Source of the DNA: Triplophysa rosa
Taxonomy: Eukaryota; Chordata; Actinopteri; Cypriniformes; Nemacheilidae
Assembly: GCF_024868665.1 (NCBI RefSeq)
Contig: NC_079914.1
Span: forward strand, 1 to 64,000
Reading direction: 5' to 3'
Length of the DNA: 64,000 nt
Positions 34,930-46,137 of this stretch are shown piece after piece. A model generated the notes under the pieces. That model had not been told where the DNA came from. It ran no database searches and saw nothing but the letters and a program-made list of their open reading frames with translations. Position 1 is the first letter of the stretch. Each line of letters begins with the position of its first letter. The position numbers and the translations under genes were made by a program.

Positions 34930-37825
34930 TGCATAAATATGATAAAACCTAGTTATAGGGGCACAAATTTGTATTATTTTATTTATTTTATGACAAATAA
35001 ACACAACCGAATGTCACTGTAATCCTCATAATCACATTTACTTAATAATGTGAATATATTGATATTTGGCCAAATCGTATAATATGTTCTATCTGTATTT
35101 ATTTGTTTGGTTGTTTATTTGTTTTCAGGATGTACATTTTTGATTGGGGGTGGATAGGTGACCCTTCATGTCATTGTAAGATACAATTTGACAATTTAAC
35201 TCATTGATTTCAATGATATTTCACTATACCTTTTGAAAATCTGGTCATATGGTAAAATGAAAGTAAAGGGGATGTACGCGCCTGGTCTGAAGTTAACCTC
35301 CGGTCTGTGTTTGGTTATAATATAACAATTATTTTTTATATTTAATTTATATTAAGATTAATTTATATTAAGATTTTATCAAAAGTTATTGATTATTTGC
35401 AGAGGTCTACCAGGAGTTAAGCCGGGGCCACATAACATTTGTTTACATCACGTCTATAGAAAAATAATAATTTAAGATTTTATTTAATATTGAAGTTAGA
35501 TACCATGGGTCAGGGTTGCATTTGGCCTGCGTCATGCTCAGCGTTTTTCATGTCTCATGATTGGATGTGTCTACGTCCAAACGGTATAATTAACAGATAT
35601 CCAAACAGCTTATACTGCATAACAGCATCACACAGTACTTGAGTCCTGTCCTCAACACAGTTCAGGGCTGGGGAGGTTCGGTAGTTTGGCTGACCTCTCA
35701 CTGCACTCTCACTGTGTTTTATATCAGTAATATACTGGATGTCATAGTAACAGTGGCAGTGAGCGCCCTGATTGGGGGAGAGGCCTGGGTAATCCGTTGT
35801 TGCTCACTGACAGAAGTGCTGAGTGGACCCTCCTGTTAAAGCCCCCCCCCCACATTGCCCATTGAGCTGATGCACTTCCCATTGTCCCACACATTTGTTT
35901 TTTTTTCCGTCCTGGTTGAACTTTCTAGTGTGACAGTAATAAGTGCATTAGCATCACATATGCGGCCGAGGAGGGCGTAGGGGGCATAGCCTAACAAATG
36001 TGTGGAGTCAATTGGTAAGTAACACTTTCTGTCTTTCTGTTTTACAAGATTTACAAGAAAAAAATCGAAGATAACACGCTGTTGATCACGGTGACGCTAT
36101 TTTTGAAATAATTCTTCATTATATTGACCAGTATTATAGTCTATTATAGTCTTTTCTACATTAGAAATATTGTTCAAGACTACTTTGAGTTTGATGTTTT
36201 TGCCTGGATGCTGGTCTGGTGACATAACTAAAGTTTAGGTTTGGTATCATTATTCCTGTTAGTCTGCTATTGGCTGGTGAATATTTTGCTAAAAGAATTC
36301 TGGTACTTTTTGCTAGTTAAAAATGTTTTCAGATCTCCGGTGTAGATATTCTGAAAGTGATTCAAAGCAGATGAAAAAGTCAGACTAGAAATAGCTTTGT
36401 GTGTGTGTGATGCTATAAAATAACATCAGTAAAATCAACAACATCAGGCAAGTTAAGAAAGTGACATGTCAAACGATAATGTGTGTACTGTATAACATTT
36501 GTAAAGTCTATTAAATCGAAGCTGCTGCTTAATGTTGAAGAAATTTCAAAGAATAAACGCATTAGACTGGATTAAAGCTCACTTTATCTCTCACGCTGTG
36601 GAGAACCAGCATCTGTTTTACACACCTTGATGATACACAAAGAGTACTAGCATTAATTCAAAACTCGAACATACTCAAGATGAACATCATTTAAGCTCAT
36701 TAATGACAGAAATTTATAGAAAAAAGAGAGAAAACAAACAATGTTGCTTTGGCCACATTAACATGGAGCCCCGCTGGAGTACACAACAATGCCTTCAAGC
36801 CGGCTGGAGCAGCTCTAAACGTTACTAGATCTCTCTCTGTTTGCTCATGCTCATCCAGCAAAAGTTGAAACAATTGAAGTTTTATATTTTCCATTGAGCT
36901 CAGCAGGCAGACCCGCGAGAGGTTTGTATGAAAGCTCAGGACGGTTCATCTGTGAGAACACTGCCGCTCCTCAGGAAAATAAAACGATTTCTTCAACGAG
37001 ACGTGTTTGAGATTCTGAGATATTCTCAGAATTTTCTGTGGAAACATCACACTTATATGAGGCTGTACAGTTGCTTGCATAATTTTTAGAGACGCACTGT
37101 TACTGGTAACTGAAAACTTGAAAGCAAAAAATATTTAAGAAAAAAATATTCATAGAAGTTACTGTAAGTTAATATCATTCTCTTGTGTGCCTGGTGATGT
37201 GTGGATCTCCAGCATGTGACTTGATGAAGTCTGTGATGTTTAGTTAAAATTTTAATCATAATGAGATCACTTTATTACTGCATTGTGTGCACTGATACAG
37301 TCTAAACACTGCTGAAATGTTTTTCTTCATTCCCTATCAAAAAAAAGTAGCTAAACATGCCACATAGAACCAAACAATGCTTCAGTGAAGTAATGATGAA
37401 ATGATCTTCTTCAGCTCATACTTTACTGAGCTCAGACTTTACAGCTACCATTCTGTAAAATAAATGTCTGTTTAATGCTGACTGGGTGAGATATACATAC
37501 ATTCATAAAGAACCAAAAAAATTAAGAAAAGTATATTTTCAAGAAAGTGTCTTTTACAATGATGATTTTAAATCTCATATTTTATCATTACACAGCTCTA
37601 TCTATTTGACAAGCGTTGTATGGAACGTTGTGTAAGCCTTGTGTAACCTAAACATTTTTACACCGAGCCCGCAAACATCCTGGTCATTGAGAGAACAGTT
37701 TGCTCTTATGTGACTTTTCTCAACAAATTTCTGTGGTTCAGTCTTTTGTAAAATGGTACAACAAAAATGAAACATTGTAAAATTTAGTTCTCAAACACAA
37801 CAAACTACAGGCATGAAACCATCTG
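34930..37825. other. Intergenic, no gene recognised
   Basis: AT-rich. A 160-bp segment at 35270-35430 has a relative at 42100-42270. A C-homopolymer of 10 lies near 35843. No exon or RNA gene is convincing. Confidence 0.5.
35270..35430 (+). repeat. Dispersed repeat, copy A
   Basis: Shares CTGGTCTGAAGTTAACCT, TTTGGTTATAATATAACA, TATTTAATTTATATT and AGTTATTGATTATTTGCAG with diverged matches at 42100-42270 in the same order. Unclassified. Confidence 0.5.
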
Positions 37826-37827
37826 AA

Positions 37828-38092
37828 AGAAAAACAATCAAGAGTGGTCTAATGGTTAGAGAGTCAGACTCGTGACCAGAAGGTTGCCGGTTCGATCCCC
37901 AGGGCAAGCGGGTAACGACTGAGGTGCCCTTGAGCAAGGCACCTTACCCCTACTTGCTCCCCGGGCGCTGCAGTGATAGCTGCCCACTGCTCCGGGTGTA
38001 CGTGTGTTCACCACTTGCTGTGCGTGTGTTCACTACTCTCTGGATGGGTTAAATGCAGAGTCACATTTCGGGTATGGGTCACCATACTTGAC
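37828..38092 (+). mobile_element. tRNA-derived SINE (V-SINE-like)
   Basis: Starts AGTGGTCTAATGGTTAGAGA (A-box region) with a B box GGTTCGATCCCCAGG, then a body containing GCCCTTGAGCAAGGCACCTT, GCTCCCCGGGCGCTGCAG and GCCCACTGCTCCGGG, the conserved central part of fish SINEs of the V/Deu type, and a tail GGGTTAAATGCAGAG. There is no tRNA cloverleaf, so it is not a tRNA gene. Confidence 0.7.
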
Positions 38093-38441
38093 AAATAATT
38101 ATATTATATTATATATTATATAAAAGAGTTGGCAACGTAGCTCATCTCTGTGTTTAAAGCACATTGGGTTGGACACAAAAATATATCAAATGTAGAGCTT
38201 AAATGCACAGTAAGTTTCTGCTACATGTGTAAATCCAACTTTAGTGAAAACTTAAAAAAAATAAGAATTAAGTTTACCTGTTAATTTATGCCATAACATT
38301 TGGTGTGGAAAAATGAAAATTAACCACCATGTACCACAAATACAAACATGCTTACAACATGGTTACTAAAGTTTTTTTTACAGAAACTGTAGTTTAACCA
38401 TTGTATTTGCAGTAAAACGCACATGTTTTAATGTGTTCCAG

Positions 38442-38582
38442 GTTTCCCAAAGGGACGCTACTGAGAAGCTGGCTGACCAAGTCCCGACCGAGACTTTTGC
38501 TGCTTATCGCCGGCTTGAAAAGACCTCAGGTGACACTCATGCGCAGGAAAAGGATGAAACGCACAAAAGTAGCAAAGGCCAC
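38442..38582 (+). CDS. Possible orphan internal exon
   Basis: 141 bp (47 codons) with acceptor TGTTCCAG ending at 38441 and a strong donor GTAAGC at 38583. The encoded text is hydrophilic (VSQRDATEKLADQVPTETFA, AYRRLEKTSGD, HAQEKDETHKSSKGH). Both borders are phase 0. No companion exon is recognised nearby and I do not know the family. It may belong to an unrecognised gene or be a chance open segment. Confidence 0.3.
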
Positions 38583-38811
38583 GTAAGCGGTAAATATGGT
38601 TGTTGTTTCGTGTCACAGTGATCTCTCCGATCAAACACTTACGGTGTTTAGGTTATGTTAAAAACTCAATGAGAACAGATGAAGTAAAATGTAGGGTTGA
38701 AAATATTGGTCCATATCCTAAACCATTGTTTAATTTTTTGTAGCAGTTGTGTATTAACCATTTTTGGCTTTGGTGTATTTATAGGCATTTGTATAAGCAC
38801 AGTTTTTGTCA

Positions 38812-38816
38812 TGAAT
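38812..38816 (+). repeat. Left 5-bp target duplication (GTTTT)
   Basis: GTTTT directly before the LTR element; the same five bases follow it at 41201-41205. Confidence 0.9.
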
Positions 38817-39507
38817 CTCAGCTATGGACTATGGCAGGAAAGAACCCAATTGCAGGCAGCGGGAGTACAGGGAGAACAAAATACTTTATTTTAACAACAA
38901 ACATAAAACAAAAACCCGCGATGGGGTGAAAACAAGAACAAGATAACAGTAAGGCAATGGAGACGTAAACTAACTAAACACTAGACTCACATAGACTTGA
39001 CAAGGACTAAACTAAACTAAACACTTACTACAACAGACGAAACAGCAACAAGAGGTACAGGCATTACGGGGAACGAAGAACGCACACCATACACATACAA
39101 TGACTGACACAGGACAATGAAACATGAGGGTATTATATAGGGTAAGACAAACGAGGGATAACGACACAGGGCAGGTGTGGGTAATGAAACACTCAGGGAA
39201 GGATAACAAAGAAACGAAATGGAGGGAAAAGAGACGAGACACTGGAGAGAACGTATATTATTGTCAAAAGGACAATAATATGTTTCTCTCCACACATAAC
39301 CAAAGGCTTTGTCATGACTCTGCTACAGGACCAAGAAAAACATGACTAAATGAAGCAGAGCCATGACAGAAGGCCCCCCTTTAATGAGCACCTCCAGGTG
39401 CTCACCAAAGGGTAGACGGACGAGACAAGACAGACTGGGAAACAGACAGGACCAGGCAAAACAAAGAAAACAAAATCAAGGGCAGACAAGACACAACAAC
39501 AACAGGA

Positions 39508-40554
39508 CTAGGGTGGGACATCAAAAATAACAAACATGGGAGAGGGGTGGGGCCAAATAAGGGCCCATAGGGGGAAGTCCATGGGGGTGGGGAGAAGTCC
39601 CAGTCCCCGGCTGCGCTCGAGAGCGCGGAGTCCTGGGGGGACAGTCTTTGACCCTGGGGGTCTCCCCGGGGCCTGCTTGGCTGCCGGACTAGGGACCGGC
39701 TGGAAGGCCGGCTGGGCAGGGCTTGACGCCGGCTGGAAGGCCGGCTGGGCAGGGCTTGACGCCGGCTGGAAGGCCGGCTGGGCAGGGCTTGACGCCGGCT
39801 GGATCACCGAACTGGACGCCGGCTGGATCACCGGACTGGACGCAGGCTGGATCACCGGACTGGACGCCGGCTGGATCACCGGACTGGACGCCGGCTGGAT
39901 CACCGGACTGGACACATGACTAGACAAAAGACTGGACACCGGACTGGACACTGGACTGGACGCCTGCTGCACCGGACTGGACACTGGACAGGACATCGGC
40001 AGCACCACTGGACTGGACGCCGGCTGCACCACCGAACTGGACGCCGGCTGCACTGGACAGCACGTTCCCCCGTGACGCTCCTTCCTCCTTCTCCGCACCG
40101 CCGGGTCTGCAGCCATCTTTGGCGGACCCGTGGGGACCGGAGGTAGTTCAGCGTTGGGGGAACCCCCAGACGTTGTCCCCGAGTCCTTCCCTCCCCACTC
40201 GCCACGGTCGCCATCAGGAGAACCGGGAACCGTGGAGCTCCAGCCAGAGGGTACAGAGTCCCCCCGGGCAGCGGCAGCCAGGACGAGACCCCCCGGGACG
40301 CTCGACCGTGGAGCGGAAGTTCCAAATGGAACTCCACTCCCGGGATCATCCCGGTTGGCCACGTACCTGACCATGTCCGCAAACCCGAGAGGAGCCAGCA
40401 GCCTCTTCTCCGACGGTGTGAGGCGCCGGGTGAGGCAGAAGTTGAAGATTGTCTTCAACTCCGCATCACTGAACCCGGTCGCCTCTGCCACCGCCGAGAA
40501 TGCTCTGGCGAACTCCCGGTCCCCATAACTCCCCTGGCGGAACCCCAGTAGCAA
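39508..40554 (-). CDS. Internal ORF of the non-autonomous LTR element (gag-like?), 348 codons
   Basis: Open for 348 codons from a non-ATG limit; in the same frame upstream is an ATG two bases inside the LTR border (40632), but a TGA at its sixth codon separates the two. The N-terminal about 70 residues look like a folded domain (YGDREFARAFSAVAEATGFS, DAELKTIFNFCLTRRLTPSE, LAPLGFADMVRYVA). The rest is low-complexity Pro/Ser/Gly, then the minisatellite-encoded repeats QPASSPVIQPASSP and AQPAFQPASSP. No CCHC knuckle or enzyme motif is visible. A structural or accessory role is a guess. Confidence 0.55.
   Translation of the reverse strand: MLLGFRQGSYGDREFARAFSAVAEATGFSDAELKTIFNFCLTRRLTPSEKRLLAPLGFADMVRYVANRDDPGSGVPFGTSAPRSSVPGGLVLAAAARGDSVPSGWSSTVPGSPDGDRGEWGGKDSGTTSGGSPNAELPPVPTGPPKMAADPAVRRRRKERHGGTCCPVQPASSSVVQPASSPVVLPMSCPVSSPVQQASSPVSSPVSSLLSSHVSSPVIQPASSPVIQPASSPVIQPASSPVIQPASSSVIQPASSPAQPAFQPASSPAQPAFQPASSPAQPAFQPVPSPAAKQAPGRPPGSKTVPPGLRALERSRGLGLLPTPMDFPLWALIWPHPSPMFVIFDVPP
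39690..39915. repeat. Minisatellite inside the LTR element
   Basis: Three 33-bp units on GCCGGCTGGAAGGCCGGCTG then about five 27-bp units on GCCGGCTGGATCACCGGACT. Related to the repeat at 14527-14945 in the other copy of this family. Confidence 0.9.
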
Positions 40555-41200
40555 GTGGGCCAGGCCGGAATGGGGAGACGATGCCTTGCCGTCCTTGGGA
40601 GCCGCCTGCTGGGTTCAATTCGGGTCGGTCATTCTGTCATGAATCTCAGCTATGGACTATGGCAGGAAAGAACCCAATTGCAGGCAGCGGAGTACAGGGA
40701 GAACAAAATACTTTATTTTAACAATAAACATAAAACAAAAACCCGCGATGGGGTGAAAACAAGAACAAGATAACAATAAGGCAATGGAGACGTAAACTAA
40801 CTAAACACTAGACTCACATAGATTTGACAAGGACTAAACTAAACTAAACAAAACACTTACTACAACAGACGAAACAGCAACAAGAGGTACAGGCATTACG
40901 GGGTACGAAGAACGCACACCATACACATACAATGACTGACACAGGACAATGAAACATGAGGGTATTATATAGGGTAAGGCAAACGAGGGATAACGACACA
41001 GGGCAGGTGTGGGTAATGAAACACTCAGGGAAGGATAACAAGGAAACGAGATGGCGGGAACAGAGACGAGACACTGGAGAGAACGTATATTATTGTCAAA
41101 AGGACAATAATATGTTTCTCTCCACACATAACCAAAGGCTTTGTCATGACTCTGCTACAGGACCAAGAAAAACATGACTAAATGAAGCAGAGCCATGACA

Positions 41201-41205
41201 GTTTT
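41201..41205 (+). repeat. Right 5-bp target duplication (GTTTT)
   Basis: Matches 38812-38816. Confidence 0.9.
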
Positions 41206-41376
41206 ATTACAATTACCACGTTACTATGCCTTACATTTTTAAGTTAAATCAAATAAGCTTTACGAGTCATTTGAACTTAAATTATATAAAACTGATTTTT
41301 GAAAAATCTAGTTATATTTTGCTTGAATTAAAAAATGAAGTTATATGAAATACAACTCGATTTTTTAAGTCAGTTC

Positions 41377-41980
41377 TGTCATGGTTCTGCCTCACCTAGT
41401 CTTGGATTTCCTGGTCCTGAGGCAGAGCCATGACAAAGTCTTTGGTTATGTGTGGAGAGAAACATATTATTGTCCTTTTGACAATAATATGCGTTCTCTC
41501 CAGTGTCTCGTCATTAGCCCCGCCCCTCTCATTTCACATATTGCTTCCCGTCCGTGTTTCATTACCCTCACCTGCCCTGTGTCATTATCCCTCGTTTGTA
41601 TTCCCCTATATAATGCCCTCATGTTTCTTTGTCCAGTGCTCTTGGATTGTGTATGTACCGTGTACCTGTTCCTTGTGCTTGAATTCAGTGTTCCCGTTCC
41701 CGTCCCTAGCCTTGTCCGTGTTCTGTGAGGTTCGTGTGGTTTTACCCTGCCGTGTTTTTGTTTTGTGACGTTGTGTCGAGTTTTTGTATTATTATTTACT
41801 TTTGCCCCATCGTGGGAAGTGTTCTGTTCTAGTTTTGTAGTTTTGTTCATTCTCGTTTTTTGACACCCCCTCGTGGGTATTTCCTTTGTTCTGTACTTTG
41901 TCCCTTGTTATTAAATCCTTGTTTAACCCCTTCACTACCGCCTGCCTGCATTTGGGTTCTCTTCCACGCATTTCGTGACA
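41377..41980 (+). mobile_element. Solo LTR of a related family, plus orientation
   Basis: 604 bp from TGTCATGGTTCTGCC to TTTCGTGACA, flanked by the 5-bp duplication AGTTC (41372-41376 and 41981-41985). It contains a TATA-like TATATAATGC near 41607 and a TTATTAAATCC polyadenylation-like motif near 41910, as expected for an LTR. It lies only 176 bp from the complete element of the opposite orientation. It arose by LTR-LTR recombination after insertion. Confidence 0.92.
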
Positions 41981-42099
41981 AGTTCAGTATAATTTAAATT
42001 TAATTGACTCATAAAGCTAATTTGATTTGATTGGTTTTTGATTTTAAATTGGTAAAAGGAATTTCAGCAGTTTGACTGTGGCAAAACTATGATACATAA

Positions 42100-42270
42100 G
42101 ATGTTACTTCGGATGCAAACACCTGGGCCGAAGTTAACTTTGTGTTTGGTAATAATATAACACTTTATTTCATATTTAATTTATATTCATATTTTATTGT
42201 ATATTAATTATCTTAAATTAAAACAAAACAGTTATTGATTCTTTACGGAGGTTTACCGGGTGTTAAGGAG
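42100..42270 (+). repeat. Dispersed repeat, copy B
   Basis: Diverged partner of 35270-35430. Confidence 0.5.
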
Positions 42271-42299
42271 AAGGATTGGGTTAGACTGAGGATGCTACA

Positions 42300-43040
42300 G
42301 AAAGAGTCTTATTTTTACTTTCAAAATAAATTATGGGATTAAAGTGATACAAATGCTGGATGAAAACGCTTTATTACTAAAAAATTTAGAACAGGCAGAT
42401 TTGACACACAGTATTATACTCAGGTAGGTGTGGACTTTCTAAAGTCTGTTGTTAGAGAGGACACTTCTCTCAGAGTGAGGATCTTTATTCACTTTTTAGT
42501 CAAATTAATAGAAGAAAGTTCCCAGGACCAGATTATATTTCGGCTGTACTCAGTCATGTGCAATTCAGAGGAGCTCACCCTTTAAGCCCTGATGAAGGCC
42601 CGTGTGCCGAAACACGTTGGAAAATTAACAATATCATATTTTTAAACTTTATTCCACATTTAAACTGACCCCTTGCTATCACAAATGTTGCTGGTATTAT
42701 CCACAAAGAGGAGCTCACCCTTACATGGTGCCCTGTTTTTCAACCATCTGTGGATTACCATTCTGTTCCTTTAGAAAAAAATCTGTTATTGTTCCTTTAC
42801 CAAAGAATTTTAATCGAATCGAATATCCAATTCGATTAGACTTTTAAATAAGAACCATTTTTTCCTCTCTTTTGTCTTAGTTAGCCCATTAGCCTACTAT
42901 GGATTGAAATGTTTGGCCGTGTATTTGACATGTGTGTGGGTTTATTAATATTACAGATTAGCATGTTTGGTCAGTGTATGTTATGTGGGTTTATTTATTT
43001 ATTTGTGTTTTTTATATGTGTATGTGGGCTCCACACGTGG
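42300..43040. other. Unclassified, no gene
   Basis: Contains CCCTGATGAAGGCCCGTGTG followed by CCGAAACACGTTGG, a phrase I associate with fish interspersed repeats, but no diagnostic ends or frames. Confidence 0.35.
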
Positions 43041-43041
43041 C

Positions 43042-43045
43042 GTAG
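43042..43045 (+). repeat. Left 4-bp flank GTAG
   Basis: GTAG immediately before the left LTR; the same four bases follow the right LTR at 54303-54306. A 4-bp duplication is usual for gamma/epsilon-type retroviruses, but four bases can match by chance. Confidence 0.5.
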
Positions 43046-43818
43046 TGTTGGACTTTTGAGGCAGTCCTGCATGTTCAAAAATTTGTACAGAGACGTTCTC
43101 CAAAATCGATTAGAAGTTTATTATCAGATGTAAAAAGGGGTAACAAAGCTTTGGGTTGTCAGACGACCTCCTCACTCCACCATAAGCCAACAACCCAAAT
43201 TATTCAAAAACACATATATTTATTTGGTATGTGACGTCGTTCGCATCTTCTGACTCCTCCTCTGCCCTTTTAAGGAGTGCTGCTCCCTTTCCACCAATCA
43301 CCATGCATATCTGCAAAACATCTTTGCAACACATCTTCTGCAACCTGCGGTCAGTTGCTAATTTGAGGAAGTGTTATCTAGAGACAGTTTCATATCGCAA
43401 AACAACATGTAAAAATAATTTCAGTAAAAAACTCAATCATCTAATGCTTTTAATTATGCAGCATTGTTTCTTAATCCTATGATTCAATAAGACACATCAA
43501 AACTCATGATTATACTTAAAACATATGCATTGGATTAATTCATAACATCCCTTCCCTATGTGACTCTTTTAGTGTGTGTGTTGTTAGTTAAACTTGTCAA
43601 AACGAGCTGTTCTATTTCTGCAAGCTTGTTCCTCTATTGTGGTTTCACGAATCCAGCACGTACACACAAACCCTCTATCTTTATCTCTGTATTTTTCCAC
43701 TAGATAAAACAGCAAGCAAACACATTAAAAGCACACAGCTTAATGATTTAATGAAAGAAAACACTTATTGATTATATTGGTAATTAAATCATACTTCTAA
43801 CTGAATAATATTTCCACA
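43046..43818 (-). mobile_element. Retroviral-type LTR, left, minus orientation
   Basis: About 773 bp. On the minus strand it begins TGTGGAAATATTATTCAG and ends AAAAGTCCAACA. A purine-rich AAGAGAGGG precedes it on that strand (about 43822-43830), as a polypurine tract should. The same LTR stands at 53531-54302 in the opposite orientation, nearly identical. Confidence 0.85.
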
Positions 43819-43886
43819 ATTCCCTCTCTTGACCTCGTAAGAGGTCACACATCATCTTCTCCTTCATCTTCTGCAAGATCACTTGA

Positions 43887-44854
43887 NNNNNNNNNNNNNN
43901 NNNNNNNNNNNNNNNNNNNNNNNNNNNNNNNNNNNNNNNNNNNNNNNNNNNNNNNNNNNNNNNNNNNNNNNNNNNNNNNNNNNNNNNNNNNNNNNNNNNN
44001 NNNNNNNNNNNNNNNNNNNNNNNNNNNNNNNNNNNNNNNNNNNNNNNNNNNNNNNNNNNNNNNNNNNNNNNNNNNNNNNNNNNNNNNNNNNNNNNNNNNN
44101 NNNNNNNNNNNNNNNNNNNNNNNNNNNNNNNNNNNNNNNNNNNNNNNNNNNNNNNNNNNNNNNNNNNNNNNNNNNNNNNNNNNNNNNNNNNNNNNNNNNN
44201 NNNNNNNNNNNNNNNNNNNNNNNNNNNNNNNNNNNNNNNNNNNNNNNNNNNNNNNNNNNNNNNNNNNNNNNNNNNNNNNNNNNNNNNNNNNNNNNNNNNN
44301 NNNNNNNNNNNNNNNNNNNNNNNNNNNNNNNNNNNNNNNNNNNNNNNNNNNNNNNNNNNNNNNNNNNNNNNNNNNNNNNNNNNNNNNNNNNNNNNNNNNN
44401 NNNNNNNNNNNNNNNNNNNNNNNNNNNNNNNNNNNNNNNNNNNNNNNNNNNNNNNNNNNNNNNNNNNNNNNNNNNNNNNNNNNNNNNNNNNNNNNNNNNN
44501 NNNNNNNNNNNNNNNNNNNNNNNNNNNNNNNNNNNNNNNNNNNNNNNNNNNNNNNNNNNNNNNNNNNNNNNNNNNNNNNNNNNNNNNNNNNNNNNNNNNN
44601 NNNNNNNNNNNNNNNNNNNNNNNNNNNNNNNNNNNNNNNNNNNNNNNNNNNNNNNNNNNNNNNNNNNNNNNNNNNNNNNNNNNNNNNNNNNNNNNNNNNN
44701 NNNNNNNNNNNNNNNNNNNNNNNNNNNNNNNNNNNNNNNNNNNNNNNNNNNNNNNNNNNNNNNNNNNNNNNNNNNNNNNNNNNNNNNNNNNNNNNNNNNN
44801 NNNNNNNNNNNNNNNNNNNNNNNNNNNNNNNNNNNNNNNNNNNNNNNNNNNNNN
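43887..44854. other. Assembly gap, 968 N
   Basis: A run of N. Anything said about how the left LTR connects to the following gag region is uncertain because of it. Open frames across the gap are meaningless. Confidence 1.
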
Positions 44855-44907
44855 CTGGAGGCAGCAGATGGCTGAGTAAATTAACTGTACTCTGCCATGG
44901 CACTGAT

Positions 44908-45897
44908 TTGGCTTTGGGTGACTTGAGATGCCTGTTGGGACATATACTGACAGCCTCACAAATGCAGAATTTGGAGCTTGATGCTCACACCACCATGGAT
45001 GCAAATGAAACCCCATTTGCAAGGGTAAGCACAGACATTGGCAGAACACTTAGACGGTTATATCCTGTACCACCAACCGTATACCAAAATGTAAAATTCC
45101 GAATTAAACCAGGTGAGACTGGAGCAGCCTATTATTTCCGTTGTGCTGCTGAGTGGGAACAAATGGTGGAGGAAAACAGTCTAAACAACCCTGTGACACG
45201 AGACATATTTAGAGCAGCAGTAATGACAGGAGCTCCAAATGGAGTAAAACAAGCAATGGAGAATAACCCAGATATCCCAGTGGCAAGTAACGAGGTATGG
45301 GAAAGACATTTAGTGCACCACACAGACAGAGCAGTGGAAAGGGCCAATAAGGACGAAGAGGAACTAGAAAGGGTTAAAACCCAATTGTTAAAATTGCAAT
45401 TAGAAAAAGCCAAAAGTGAAGGGACAACCAAAAAGGCCAAGCAAATGCCACAACATACTCCCAATGCACCCCAACCCATAGACCCATATCAAGGACCCCC
45501 TTACAGTGGTTCTCCTTTTGGAGGACCGACACACCACCATCCATATAGCAACCCACATTATGCCCAAGGAACAAACCGTAGGCAGGGATCCCCCTGGAGA
45601 GGAAATGGACGTAGACAGGGAGGGCAAGGGAGAGGGGGGCAGCGCGGGACTCAGTGTTTTGTGTGTGGAGAAAATGGACATTAGGCAAGATATTGTCCAC
45701 AGAATGAGTCACAGACTCAAGGCCAAAATAACGGTCCACCTGCGGGTGGATGGGGTCCCCAAAGAGGTGGCACCGGTGGTCGTGGCAGGGGACCACAAAC
45801 CCCACACAACCCGGGGCAACACTTCCCGTCACCTTCCAACCTACAGGCGCCTATGCACCCAACATGGGGCCCGGAGGGTGGGGCGGAGGAATGTTGA
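44908..45897 (+). pseudogene. Endogenous retrovirus gag (capsid and nucleocapsid), interrupted
   Basis: A structural protein region of 258 codons to a first TAG at 45682-45684, then 70 further codons in the same frame to TGA 45895-45897. The middle has a capsid-like helical stretch (GETGAAYYFRCAAEWEQMVE), a charged helix (RANKDEEELERVKTQLLKLQ), then a Pro/Gly/Arg-rich tail. A CCHC zinc knuckle begins CFVCGENGH; the first stop falls just after its His, inside the knuckle, and the final ARYC follows, so the knuckle itself is broken in this copy. The 5' part is missing or lies in the gap. Confidence 0.8.
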
Positions 45898-46137
45898 AGG
45901 GGCCCACAGAGAACCACCGTGAGAGGAATGGCCGAACCTCTCATGGAGATAGTGGTGAGTGATCGACCACTAAAGGCTCTGGTGGACACTGGGGCCACAT
46001 ACTCCACTGTGACCAAGGGCACAATTGATGATAGTGATCTGACAAATCGCACAGTGGGAGTAATGGGATTCTCTGGTGAGGTAGAAAAATGGCCTATGAC
46101 AAAATTGCTGAAGGTAAAATTGAAAACAGAATATTGA
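45898..46137 (+). pseudogene. Endogenous retrovirus aspartic protease fragment
   Basis: Continues in the same frame as gag after TGA 45895-45897. It contains the active-site phrase LKALVDTGATYSTV, the retropepsin DTG motif. The frame ends at 46137, before the usual C-terminal ILGRD-type motif, and the next 800 bp are scrambled by frameshifts. Confidence 0.8.

Larger units (their letters stand above)
38817..41200 (-). mobile_element. Complete non-autonomous LTR retrotransposon
   Basis: Two direct repeats, 38817-39368 (552 bp) and 40635-41200 (566 bp), each TGTCATG...CATGACA, enclose 1,266 bp. The element is flanked by perfect GTTTT duplications. Orientation is minus: next to the 38817-39368 LTR the minus strand reads AAAGGGGGGCCTTC, a polypurine tract, and the one long ORF is on the minus strand. 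There is no protease, RT or integrase, so it depends on another element for movement. The LTRs are very similar to each other apart from small indels, pointing to a fairly recent insertion. Confidence 0.93.

Noticed and set aside
37828..37910. tRNA gene
   Set aside because: Only the A and B boxes are present; the body continues as a SINE and no acceptor stem closes. The same applies to 4151-4293.
43784..45049. Long frames spanning the N gap
   Set aside because: Produced by runs of N being read as open; no information.
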